Shown piece by piece: positions 56,639 through 64,000 of a DNA stretch of 64,000 bases (positions within the stretch are counted from its first letter, which is position 1; every line of letters begins with the position of its first letter). Under the pieces are notes generated by a model that was not told where the DNA came from, did not search any database, and saw only the letters and a list, made by a program, of their open reading frames with translations. Source of the DNA: Serratia sp. UGAL515B_01 (lineage in GTDB: Bacteria; Pseudomonadota; Gammaproteobacteria; Enterobacterales; Enterobacteriaceae). The translations under genes and the position numbers were made by a program. Location of the stretch: assembly GCF_033095805.1 (NCBI RefSeq), contig NZ_CP109901.1, positions 2,480,001 to 2,544,000 on the forward strand, given 5' to 3'.

Positions 56639-57721
56639 ATGAACGGAAAGCTGAAAATAAAAGAAATTGCCCGCCAGACAGGGCTTTCAATCAGCACTGT
56701 TTCACGTGTACTGGCAGGCAAATCCAATACCAGTGCAAAAGCACGGCATCAGGTACTGATGTGCGCGCAGCAGAACGGTATTCTGCAAGGCATTTCTAAC
56801 GGTAGACTGATGTTGAACAACGTAACAGTATTTGCTCCTCAACGTGCCTTCGACGTGCGTACCGATATCTTTTACTACAAAGTGATCCAGGGTATCGCGT
56901 TAGCACTGGCAGACCATGATGTGAGGATCCGCTATTGCGGGTTAGAAGAAATGCACAGTAATAGCGCACTGTTTCTGGAAAAAATGAATGATCCGCAAAC
57001 TGAAGCGGTGCTTATCATCGGCATTGATGATGAACACATTCACACCCTCGCAGCAGACCTGAATAAACCTTGTATCCTGATTAACTGCACTGACAGCCAA
57101 ATGCGGCTGGATAGTGTTTCGCCGGATCACCAGCTGATTGGAGAATACTCGGCCAACTATCTTTTCCAACAGGGCCACAGCCGTATCCTTAATTTGCAAT
57201 GCCTACGGCGTAACACGATGGAACTGCGTCTGGCAGGTATCAAGCAAGCCTATGCTCGGCATAATATTCCGTTTGACGATAGCCAATATCTGGTGACGAC
57301 TTCCGGTTTTGGCAGCGAAGAAGCCGAACAGGCGATTAACACTTTTATTAACGGTATTAGCGATCGTGCACAATTACCCACAGCAATCCTGGCTGGTGGC
57401 GATTATATGGCTGTTGGTGCAGTCAATGCACTGAGGAAAATGCAAATTAACGTGCCTGGGAATATTTCCGTCATGAGTACCGATGGCTTTAATCTGGCAG
57501 AGATCCACGATATCGCGCTAACCTCCGTCCATGTACCCCGTGATGAGTTAGGCGTTGAGGCTATCGCTCTCCTGCAGCGTCGGATGCTGCGCCCAAACGC
57601 ACCACCGTGCAATATGTTATTACACGGGAGGCTAGTGGTGCAGGCCTCTGTCAAACGCCTCAGCCCGAATAGAGTGACCCCCGCAGTGAGCACGCACCAC
57701 CACAAGCTTTATGACGCCTGA
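56639..57721 (+). CDS. LacI-family transcriptional regulator
   Basis: 360 residues. N-terminal helix-turn-helix (IKEIARQTGLSISTVSRVLAG) and a periplasmic-binding-like effector domain (AVLIIGIDDEH, ILAGGDYMAVGAVNAL, ISVMSTDGF). AAGGGG precedes the ATG. Divergent from the MFS/GH31 operon, so it probably represses it until the sugar is present. Confidence 0.9.
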   Translation: MNGKLKIKEIARQTGLSISTVSRVLAGKSNTSAKARHQVLMCAQQNGILQGISNGRLMLNNVTVFAPQRAFDVRTDIFYYKVIQGIALALADHDVRIRYCGLEEMHSNSALFLEKMNDPQTEAVLIIGIDDEHIHTLAADLNKPCILINCTDSQMRLDSVSPDHQLIGEYSANYLFQQGHSRILNLQCLRRNTMELRLAGIKQAYARHNIPFDDSQYLVTTSGFGSEEAEQAINTFINGISDRAQLPTAILAGGDYMAVGAVNALRKMQINVPGNISVMSTDGFNLAEIHDIALTSVHVPRDELGVEAIALLQRRMLRPNAPPCNMLLHGRLVVQASVKRLSPNRVTPAVSTHHHKLYDA

Positions 57722-57782
57722 TGCTTTCAGCATGGCGGGTGATAGACTTTGCCCCTGAGCTAGATGCTAACAGCATGAACAA

Positions 57783-58007
57783 TTAAGGGAGACAATCTAA
57801 CCTAAACTTCACCCGTTTTTTGGAAATCAGCCCGTGGCCATTTTGGCATAGGTAGTCCACAGCCCCACAGGCTTTCAACACCTGCAATGGCTGACCACAG
57901 TCGGGGCAGTCGGCAAACTGCCGGTAATCGCAGTTGCAGCTTTGGCAATGGTAATGGTCATTCACCCAATTCATCGGATGAGCGCACACCGGGCATAAGA
58001 CGTTCAT
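57783..58007 (-). CDS. yfgJ: YfgJ zinc-ribbon protein
   Basis: 74 residues with paired zinc-ligand cysteines: CPVCAH, CQSCNC, CPDCGQ, then a lone LCQNGH. Matches YfgJ, found between xseA and der in E. coli. Function unknown. Here 11 kb of accessory DNA separates it from xseA. Confidence 0.88.
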   Translation of the reverse strand: MNVLCPVCAHPMNWVNDHYHCQSCNCDYRQFADCPDCGQPLQVLKACGAVDYLCQNGHGLISKKRVKFRLDCLP

Positions 58008-58020
58008 TTTTCATCCCGTT

Positions 58021-58977
58021 CTAAATTAGGTTCCATAAGCGTAAAAAGTAAATCCCCAATGCGGTGGTAAAAAATGAACCCACGGTGGTGATTGCAATAA
58101 TATTCGCCGCCAGTGCTGAATTCCCACCCATAGCGCGTGTCATCACGTAGCTGCCCGCTGCGGTTGGCGTCGCTGAAAACATAAAAATGATCCCCAACGT
58201 AACACCATGGAAACCACACAACCATCCACCGAGCGTCATGAACGCTGGCACAAAAAACAGTTTAGCGGATGACGACAACATTGCGACGTTAGAAGAGCGG
58301 AGAAAAGTTCGCAGATCCAGGCTGGCTCCCGTGCACAATAAAGCCCAAGGTAATGAAAGACCGGAGATATAACCGCCCGTCTGTTCAATCATCTGTGGAA
58401 TACCAAGCCCGGTTTGTGAATACACCAATCCGCTGAGCAGCCCCAAAATAAGCGGGTTAGTCACGATACTGCGCAGCAGCGGAAGGTGCTGTATTTTCTT
58501 ACCCTCACCACTATGCAGGCTGCGTGTCAGCGTAATAACCGACAGCACATTAAACAAGAGTACCGTCACTGTCAGATACAGAGAACCTATGGCAACGCCC
58601 TCATCGCCATAGGCAGTCATTGCATAAGCCAAACCAAGTATTCCGGTATTGGCGCGAAATCCCCCCTGGACAAACACACCGCGCTCACGTGGATCTGCCA
58701 CCAACCACTTGGCAGATACTTCCAACAACAGGAAGGTAACAATCGTCCCTATAGCGCCATAAATCACCAGAAAAAGATTATCGCTCAGCTGTGGATGGTT
58801 GGTAGCAATGCCGAAAAATAGCAGACAAGGTAAAGCTATATTGAATACCAGCTTGGTGGCCCCATCGATAAAAAGGTCGTCCATCAGCCGCAAATGGCGC
58901 AGCAGAATACCCAATAACATCATCAATAAATTAGGGACGGTAACGTTGAATGCAAAACTCCATGTTTCCCAGGACAT
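58021..58977 (-). CDS. AEC (auxin efflux carrier) family transporter
   Basis: 318 residues, about ten hydrophobic segments with the central polar break of the family. GGFRANTGILGLAYAM and FMFSATPTAAGSYVM are the N- and C-half signatures. Members export or import small organic anions such as malonate or malate; the substrate here is unknown. It ends 13 bases before yfgJ and is probably co-transcribed with it. Confidence 0.85.
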   Translation of the reverse strand: MSWETWSFAFNVTVPNLLMMLLGILLRHLRLMDDLFIDGATKLVFNIALPCLLFFGIATNHPQLSDNLFLVIYGAIGTIVTFLLLEVSAKWLVADPRERGVFVQGGFRANTGILGLAYAMTAYGDEGVAIGSLYLTVTVLLFNVLSVITLTRSLHSGEGKKIQHLPLLRSIVTNPLILGLLSGLVYSQTGLGIPQMIEQTGGYISGLSLPWALLCTGASLDLRTFLRSSNVAMLSSSAKLFFVPAFMTLGGWLCGFHGVTLGIIFMFSATPTAAGSYVMTRAMGGNSALAANIIAITTVGSFFTTALGIYFLRLWNLI

Positions 58978-59042
58978 TACGTTCCTTCGTGAGGTAATAA
59001 AGAGTTAATAATCGGCAAATAATAGAACGAATTAAACCGGAT

Positions 59043-59080
59043 AAAAACAGGGCGAAGAATTATTTCTGCGCCCTGTTTTT
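59043..59080. terminator. Terminator downstream of der
   Basis: AAAAACAGGGCG / CGCCCTGTTTTT, a 12-bp perfect stem with a 14-base loop, directly after the der stop. The A/T ends allow action on both strands. Confidence 0.88.
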
Positions 59081-59081
59081 A

Positions 59082-60572
59082 TTATTTTGACTTTTTCAAA
59101 TGGCTCATTAAACGTTTACGCTTACGCATTTGATTCGGAGTCAAGGTATTGCGCTTACCCGCAAACGGATTTTCACCTTCCTTAAACTGAATGCGGATCG
59201 GTGTACCCATCACATTAAGTGAACGACGGAAGTAATTCATCAGGTAACGTTTGTAAGAATCAGCAAGATCGCTTACCTGATTACCGTGGATCACTACAAT
59301 CGGCGGATTATATCCACCAGCATGTGCATATTTCAGCTTCACGCGGCGGCCACGTACCAACGGCGGCTGATGGTCATCAGTAGCCATCTGCATAATTTTG
59401 GTAAGCATCGAGGTATTAACACGACGAGTCGCACACTCGTAGGCTTCCTGTACCGACTCGAACAAATTACCCACGCCGCTGCCATGCAGCGCGGAAATAA
59501 AGTGCACACGAGCGAAGTCGACAAAGCCCAAACGCAGATCGAGCATCTCTTTTACGTGCTCACGATCTTCCTCACTCATGCCGTCCCATTTATTGACCGC
59601 AATCACCAGTGAACGCCCACTATTGAGGATAAAACCAAGCAATGACAGATCCTGATCGGAAATACCTTCGCGTGCATCAATGACTAACAAAACAACGTTA
59701 GCGTCTTCAATCGCCTGTAACGTCTTAATGACAGAAAACTTTTCAACGGTTTCGGTCACTTTGCCACGTTTGCGCACCCCTGCAGTATCGATCAACACGT
59801 ATTCACGCTCATCACGAACCATCGGAATATAGATACTGTCGCGAGTGGTACCCGGCATGTCATACACCACAACACGCTCTTCGCCAAGAATGCGGTTAGT
59901 CAGTGTAGATTTGCCTACGTTAGGGCGGCCTACAATCGCCAGTTTGATCGGCAGATCCTGTGGGTTGAAATCATCCTCAGGTTCTTCGCCTTCATCATCT
60001 TCATCGGTTTCGCCATTCTGCTCTGCCCAGTAGGCAGCATTAGCCTCTTCTTCTGTCAGCTCAACTTCTTCTGGCTTTGCGGGGATAAAGGGCACCAAAA
60101 CATGTTCAATGAGTTGCGCGACACCTCGACCATGGGAAGCAGCAATGGCATAAACCTCTCCTAACCCCAGTGAGTAGAAGTCAGCAGTAGCTGTGTCAGG
60201 GTCAATACCATCGGTTTTGTTGGCGACCACAAACGTCGCTTTCTCTCTGCTACGCAAATGCTGTGCAATGCCCAGATCTGCGGGCATCAATCCGGCACGG
60301 GCATCCACCATGAACAGCACTATATCGGCTTCTTCAATCGCCAACAGCGATTGGCCAGCCATTCGGGTCTCTACGCCGTCTTCCGTTCCGTCAATACCAC
60401 CAGTATCAACAATGATGAATTCGTTGCCCTCTACTTCAGCACGACCATACTTGCGGTCTCGTGTTAGCCCGGGAAAATCCGCCACCAGCGCATCGCGCGT
60501 ATGTGTTAAACGGTTGAACAAGGTGGATTTACCCACATTCGGGCGCCCGACCAGCGCGACGACAGGTATCAT
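59082..60572 (-). CDS. der: Der, double-Era-like GTPase for 50S assembly
   Basis: 496 residues with two GTPase domains. First: [23 protein letters not shown]. Second: [29 protein letters not shown]. An acidic linker ([13 protein letters not shown]) joins them, and a basic KH-like C-terminal domain ends [15 protein letters not shown]. Needed for large ribosomal subunit maturation. Standard neighbour of bamB. Confidence 0.97.
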   Translation of the reverse strand: MIPVVALVGRPNVGKSTLFNRLTHTRDALVADFPGLTRDRKYGRAEVEGNEFIIVDTGGIDGTEDGVETRMAGQSLLAIEEADIVLFMVDARAGLMPADLGIAQHLRSREKATFVVANKTDGIDPDTATADFYSLGLGEVYAIAASHGRGVAQLIEHVLVPFIPAKPEEVELTEEEANAAYWAEQNGETDEDDEGEEPEDDFNPQDLPIKLAIVGRPNVGKSTLTNRILGEERVVVYDMPGTTRDSIYIPMVRDEREYVLIDTAGVRKRGKVTETVEKFSVIKTLQAIEDANVVLLVIDAREGISDQDLSLLGFILNSGRSLVIAVNKWDGMSEEDREHVKEMLDLRLGFVDFARVHFISALHGSGVGNLFESVQEAYECATRRVNTSMLTKIMQMATDDHQPPLVRGRRVKLKYAHAGGYNPPIVVIHGNQVSDLADSYKRYLMNYFRRSLNVMGTPIRIQFKEGENPFAGKRNTLTPNQMRKRKRLMSHLKKSK

Positions 60573-60649
60573 GTTGAAGCCTCATTACTTGATAATCAAA
60601 GCATTACTATGCAGCGCAATAGGCAACGGCAACATAGTTTTAAATACGA

Positions 60650-60676
60650 AACGGCCCCTGAATGTCAGGAGCCGTT
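60650..60676 (-). terminator. Possible terminator between bamB and der
   Basis: AACGGC and CCTGA pair with TCAGG and GCCGTT around ATG, with single mismatched C and A. Only a short T-rich tail follows on the minus strand, so attenuation rather than full termination is likely. Confidence 0.45.
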
Positions 60677-60752
60677 ATCCCCTAAATCTTCCAAATTGCA
60701 GCGCCAATGAATCAGGAGCCACAAATTTGCGATCTACCGGGTATACAACCTG

Positions 60753-61934
60753 CTAACGACTGAAGGCATAAACTTTGCCACCACGCGCCTGGATCAGCAA
60801 CTTGTCGCCCGCAACGATTGGTGCAGAAAGGAAACCGGAGCTATCCACTTTCACCTGTGCCACAAAGCGGCCATCTGTCGTATTGACCCAGTGCAGATAG
60901 CCTTGCGCATCCCCAACCACCAGATAGCTGTTAAACAACACAGGCGCGGTCAGATTACGATGCAGTAGATCACTCTGAGTCCACTGATTCACCCCACCTT
61001 CGGCATTGGAAGCAACGATGCGATCATTTTGATCGACTACATAGATACGGCCCGCATCAACGATAAAATCGTTAATGGAACCCATGTCACGCTTCCATAA
61101 TATTTGGCCTGAACGCAGATCCAACGCGGCAAGGTTACCATTGTAACCCACTGCATAAACGACGTTATCAACAATTACTGGGGTTGTATCAACATCGTTC
61201 AAGCGACCAATTTCAGTTGCACCACTCGGCTGGGAAATACGTTGCTGCCAGATCAACTGACCCTGCTGCATCAGCACGGCGTTAACGCGACCATTATCAC
61301 TACCGACAACTGCGGCACCAAAGGCGACTGCTGGAGCTGACTCACCACGCAATGACAACGTAGGAGTGTCCAGGTTGACCGTCCATTTGATGGTACCATC
61401 AGCCTCATTTAATGCCTGAAGTTGACCATTAGTGGTATGGATCAATACCATGCCATCGGCAACCACCGGACGAGAAATCGACTCACCGGCTACTTTGGTT
61501 TGCCATGCCACTTTACCGTCTTGAGCATTAAGCGCATAGACTATCGCTCTTTCGCTGCCGACATAGACGTTGGAACCAGAAGCAGTCATTCCACCAGACA
61601 GCAGTGCGTGTTGATTACTGGAAAGCATCCCTTTACTTTCAGAAAGGTCAACCTTCCATTTTTCTTTACCGTCGGTTAGATCCAATGCTTTCACTATGCC
61701 ACGACGATCGGCTGCATAAACGGTGTTATTCTGATAGGCTGGACGTAGATGGGAATAATACTCACCAACACCATTACCAACAGACGTGCTCCACACCTTG
61801 TTAGGTGTGAACTGATTTTCAACTTTTGGCAACGGTGACATGGTAACCACATCTTCTTCGCCGCCGAACAGCGAACAACCACTTAGCATGGCAACGGAAA
61901 TCAGCCCGACCAAGAGTGTTTTACGCAATTGCAT
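60753..61934 (-). CDS. bamB: BamB, outer-membrane assembly lipoprotein
   Basis: 393 residues with a lipoprotein signal (TLLVGLISVAMLSGC). The mature part is an eight-bladed propeller with repeated Trp-Lys/Gln motifs (KEKWKVDL, VAWQTKVAG, IKWTVNLD, ILWKRDMG, VNQWTQSD). Subunit of the BAM complex that inserts beta-barrel proteins. Follows yfgM by 11 bases. Confidence 0.97.
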   Translation of the reverse strand: MQLRKTLLVGLISVAMLSGCSLFGGEEDVVTMSPLPKVENQFTPNKVWSTSVGNGVGEYYSHLRPAYQNNTVYAADRRGIVKALDLTDGKEKWKVDLSESKGMLSSNQHALLSGGMTASGSNVYVGSERAIVYALNAQDGKVAWQTKVAGESISRPVVADGMVLIHTTNGQLQALNEADGTIKWTVNLDTPTLSLRGESAPAVAFGAAVVGSDNGRVNAVLMQQGQLIWQQRISQPSGATEIGRLNDVDTTPVIVDNVVYAVGYNGNLAALDLRSGQILWKRDMGSINDFIVDAGRIYVVDQNDRIVASNAEGGVNQWTQSDLLHRNLTAPVLFNSYLVVGDAQGYLHWVNTTDGRFVAQVKVDSSGFLSAPIVAGDKLLIQARGGKVYAFSR

Positions 61935-61945
61935 GGGAATTCCCC

Positions 61946-62566
61946 TTAGCTGGACAAGTTATTCAGTTTCATGCGCATTACTGCTGTAAGCGCCTGAGAG
62001 TTATTGGATTCAATACCCTTGCTGTAAGCCTCGCGCGCACCTTTGACATCGCCTTTCGCCAGCAGTACGTCTCCACGCACATCTTGCAGCATTGCTATCC
62101 AGCCTTCACCTTTCACGCCATCCAGCGTTTTCAGGGCTTCATCCAGTTTTTTCTGCTGCAACTGCACACGAGCCAAGCGAAGGTTAACCATAGCCAACAA
62201 GTTTTCATCCTTGGCCTGGCTTTGCGCCATCACCAATTGTTGCTCCGCTTTGGCAAAATCATTTTGCTGGGCAAAATGCTGCGCCAAATGCAATGCAGCA
62301 AATACACCATAACTGTTGCTGTTAGCCTGGATAAACGTCTCTGCTACAGCAACACCTTCGGCCTTACCGGATCCCAGTGCAGTGCTCGCCTGTTCAAAAG
62401 ACTGGGAGGCGGCTATCATGCTGGAGTTTTGGTGGCTCTGCCAATAACGCCAGCCAAGCAGGGCACCAATACCGAGCACAACCCCCACAGCCAAGGCTTT
62501 GCCATTTTCAGCAAAGAACCGGCGCACGGCGTCAAGCTGTTCGTTTTCAGTGGTATAGACTTCCAC
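61946..62566 (-). CDS. yfgM: YfgM, TPR-type Sec translocon accessory protein
   Basis: 206 residues. A cytoplasmic N-terminus (TTENEQLDAVRRFFAENGK) is followed by one membrane helix (ALAVGVVLGIGALLGWRYW) and a periplasmic domain of TPR-like helices. YfgM binds SecYEG and PpiD and helps hand over exported proteins. It lies between hisS and bamB in one operon, as in E. coli. Confidence 0.95.
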   Translation of the reverse strand: MEVYTTENEQLDAVRRFFAENGKALAVGVVLGIGALLGWRYWQSHQNSSMIAASQSFEQASTALGSGKAEGVAVAETFIQANSNSYGVFAALHLAQHFAQQNDFAKAEQQLVMAQSQAKDENLLAMVNLRLARVQLQQKKLDEALKTLDGVKGEGWIAMLQDVRGDVLLAKGDVKGAREAYSKGIESNNSQALTAVMRMKLNNLSS

Positions 62567-62579
62567 GGTGTCCTTCTCC

Positions 62580-63854
62580 TTAACCTAACATCAAAGCCAG
62601 ACGCGCAGCGATTTCACTTTGCGCCAGCGTTTCTTGTTCACCACTGCACAGGTCTTTAACCACAACCTGCTGCGCTGCCACTTCATTTTCACCCAGGATC
62701 AGGGCAATGCGCGCCCCCCATTTATCCGCTCGGGTGATCTGTTTTTTAAAGTTGCCGCCGCCGTGGTTGGTCATCAACTTAATCTGCGGTATTGCATTAC
62801 GCACCTGCTCTGCCAGGAGCATAGCAGCACTCTGAGTACCCGCACCGGAAGAGATCATATAAACGTCGACCGTTGCAGCTGCTTTGAAATCTGGGTTCAC
62901 GGCTTGAACAAGCAGCACAAGGCGTTCCATCCCCATGGCAAAACCAACAGCAGGTGTGGCACGCCCTCCTAACTGTTCGACTAAACCATCATAACGACCA
63001 CCGGCACAAACTGTCCCCTGAGCACCCAAGCTGGTCGTTACCCACTCAAAGACCGTGCGGTTGTAATAATCCAGGCCACGCACCAGACGTTCGTTAACGG
63101 TATATGGGATGCCGGCATGCCGTAAAAGTTCACACAATCCGGCAAAGTGAGCTTTAGATCCTTCGTCTAAATATTCGGAAAGACGTGGTGCGTCGTTTAG
63201 CAAGGTTTGCACTTCGGGATTTTTAGAGTCTAGTACGCGCAACGGGTTGCTATACATGCGACGCTTGCAGTCTTCGTCCAGTTTTTCCTGATGCTGCTCC
63301 AGAAAAACGACCAATGCTTCACGATACTCGGCTCTCGCATCCAGCGAGCCGATGGAGTTCAGCTCCAATTTGACGTGTTCAGCAATGCCCAATGCTCTCC
63401 ACCAACGAGCACTCAGCAGGATCAGTTCAGCGTCAATGTCAGGCCCCTGCAAACCAAAAACTTCTGCTCCTAACTGATGGAATTGACGATAGCGCCCCTT
63501 CTGCGGGCGCTCATAACGAAACATCGGGCCGATGTACCATAGACGCTGTTCCTGATTGTACAGCAGACCATGTTCGATACCGGCGCGTACACAACCAGCC
63601 GTTCCTTCTGGACGCAACGTCAGGCTTTCACCATTGCGATCATCAAAGGTATACATCTCTTTTTCAACTACGTCGGTTACTTCACCGATGGCGCGTTTAA
63701 ATAACGGAGTCTGCTCTACAATCGGCAACCGGATTTCGCTATACCCATAGCCGCTCAGCACTTGCTTAAGTGTGCCTTCAATCCGCTGCCACAGTGCCGT
63801 TTCTTCCGGCAGGTAATCGTTCATGCCGCGAATGGCTTGAATGTTTTTTGCCAC
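62580..63854 (-). CDS. hisS: Histidyl-tRNA synthetase
   Basis: 424 residues. Class II motifs: motif 1 ([15 protein letters not shown]), motif 2 ([13 protein letters not shown] and [16 protein letters not shown]), HisA signature [11 protein letters not shown] and motif 3 ([14 protein letters not shown]). A C-terminal anticodon-binding domain follows. Charges tRNA-His. First gene in view of the hisS-yfgM-bamB-der run. Confidence 0.97.
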   Translation of the reverse strand: MAKNIQAIRGMNDYLPEETALWQRIEGTLKQVLSGYGYSEIRLPIVEQTPLFKRAIGEVTDVVEKEMYTFDDRNGESLTLRPEGTAGCVRAGIEHGLLYNQEQRLWYIGPMFRYERPQKGRYRQFHQLGAEVFGLQGPDIDAELILLSARWWRALGIAEHVKLELNSIGSLDARAEYREALVVFLEQHQEKLDEDCKRRMYSNPLRVLDSKNPEVQTLLNDAPRLSEYLDEGSKAHFAGLCELLRHAGIPYTVNERLVRGLDYYNRTVFEWVTTSLGAQGTVCAGGRYDGLVEQLGGRATPAVGFAMGMERLVLLVQAVNPDFKAAATVDVYMISSGAGTQSAAMLLAEQVRNAIPQIKLMTNHGGGNFKKQITRADKWGARIALILGENEVAAQQVVVKDLCSGEQETLAQSEIAARLALMLG

Positions 63855-63890
63855 GTGAGTTCTCTGTCCGTTTTAAATAAAATGAATCTG

Positions 63891-63920
63891 ATTATAGGGA
63901 CTTTTTCATCCGCTGTTCAA
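63891..63920 (-). promoter_or_regulatory. hisS promoter
   Basis: On the minus strand TTGAAC (63920-63915) and TATAAT (63896-63891) are separated by 18 bases, and hisS starts 37 bases later. Confidence 0.7.
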
Positions 63921-64000
63921 CGTGGATGCGCAGTTAAAGTCCCCGGACACATGAATCGGAGGGCTAAAAAAACCGCAGTACCGATTATATATCGCTTTCA
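63921..64000. other. Window edge
   Basis: Last 80 bases upstream of the hisS promoter. In relatives ispG ends near here on the same strand, but no codon run long enough to support it is visible. Confidence 0.3.

Overview
The window is enterobacterial chromosome. The backbone order (baeSR-trhP-CyaR-yegS on one side; guaBA/xseA and yfgJ-der-bamB-yfgM-hisS on the other) matches Enterobacterales. The rspAB/rspR cluster, thiMD, DUF943/DUF3289 cargo and intergenic palindromic repeats suggest a Yersiniaceae (Serratia/Yersinia-like) genome; this is inference, and no rRNA or tRNA gene is present to fix it.

Layout. 1-2.8 kb: end of baeS, baeR, trhP. 2.8-3.0 kb: sRNA CyaR with a CRP-type promoter. 3.3-4.5 kb: an orphan fimbrial adhesin gene broken by an in-frame stop and carrying eight Arg-Asp hexanucleotide repeats. 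4.7-5.0 kb: a palindromic repeat and a MITE-like element. 5.2-11 kb: yegS, then rspA, rspB, an MFS carrier and rspR. 11-14.8 kb: FkbM methyltransferase, gutQ, and the overlapping pair thiM-thiD on the minus strand.

14.82-22.56 kb is the main find: a 7.7 kb integrative element with a tyrosine recombinase at its left end. It sits inside the TPP riboswitch of thiM. The 3' part of the aptamer and the expression platform remain beside thiM (14760-14832). The 5' part of the aptamer and a likely thiM promoter lie at 22549-22654. The duplicated 15-bp core (GCATTATCCAGATCA / GCATAATCCAGATCA) covers the P5 stem-loop of the aptamer. Removing the element in silico gives a canonical aptamer with P1 restored. 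Cargo: a decayed second integrase, a DUF3289/DUF943 pair, a split polymerase-like gene, a lipoprotein, small membrane or unknown proteins, a HEAT-repeat protein and a DUF2913-type protein.

22.7-28.6 kb: a biotin carboxylase/BCCP protein, a fused PxpB-PxpC/KipI-KipA-type carboxyltransferase and an NRAMP-like carrier lacking the usual metal motifs, divergent from a GntR regulator. 29-31 kb: two secreted beta-propeller proteins, one a glutaminyl cyclase. 31.7-37 kb: a signalling module that looks like a phosphorelay feeding an Rsb-type partner switch (globin-like protein without the proximal His, hybrid kinase with HPt, REC-PP2C, STAS, anti-sigma-type ATPase), followed by a glycogen phosphorylase. 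40-41 kb: transposase debris and a DxD glycosyltransferase-like protein. 41.8-46.5 kb: guaA, guaB, xseA.

46.5-57.7 kb is a second accessory block between xseA and yfgJ: an Rhs protein with a caspase-like C-terminal domain, bracketed by inverted IS6-family remnants, then a GH31 glycosidase/MFS operon with a divergent LacI regulator. 57.8-64 kb returns to the backbone: yfgJ, an AEC carrier, der, bamB, yfgM, hisS.
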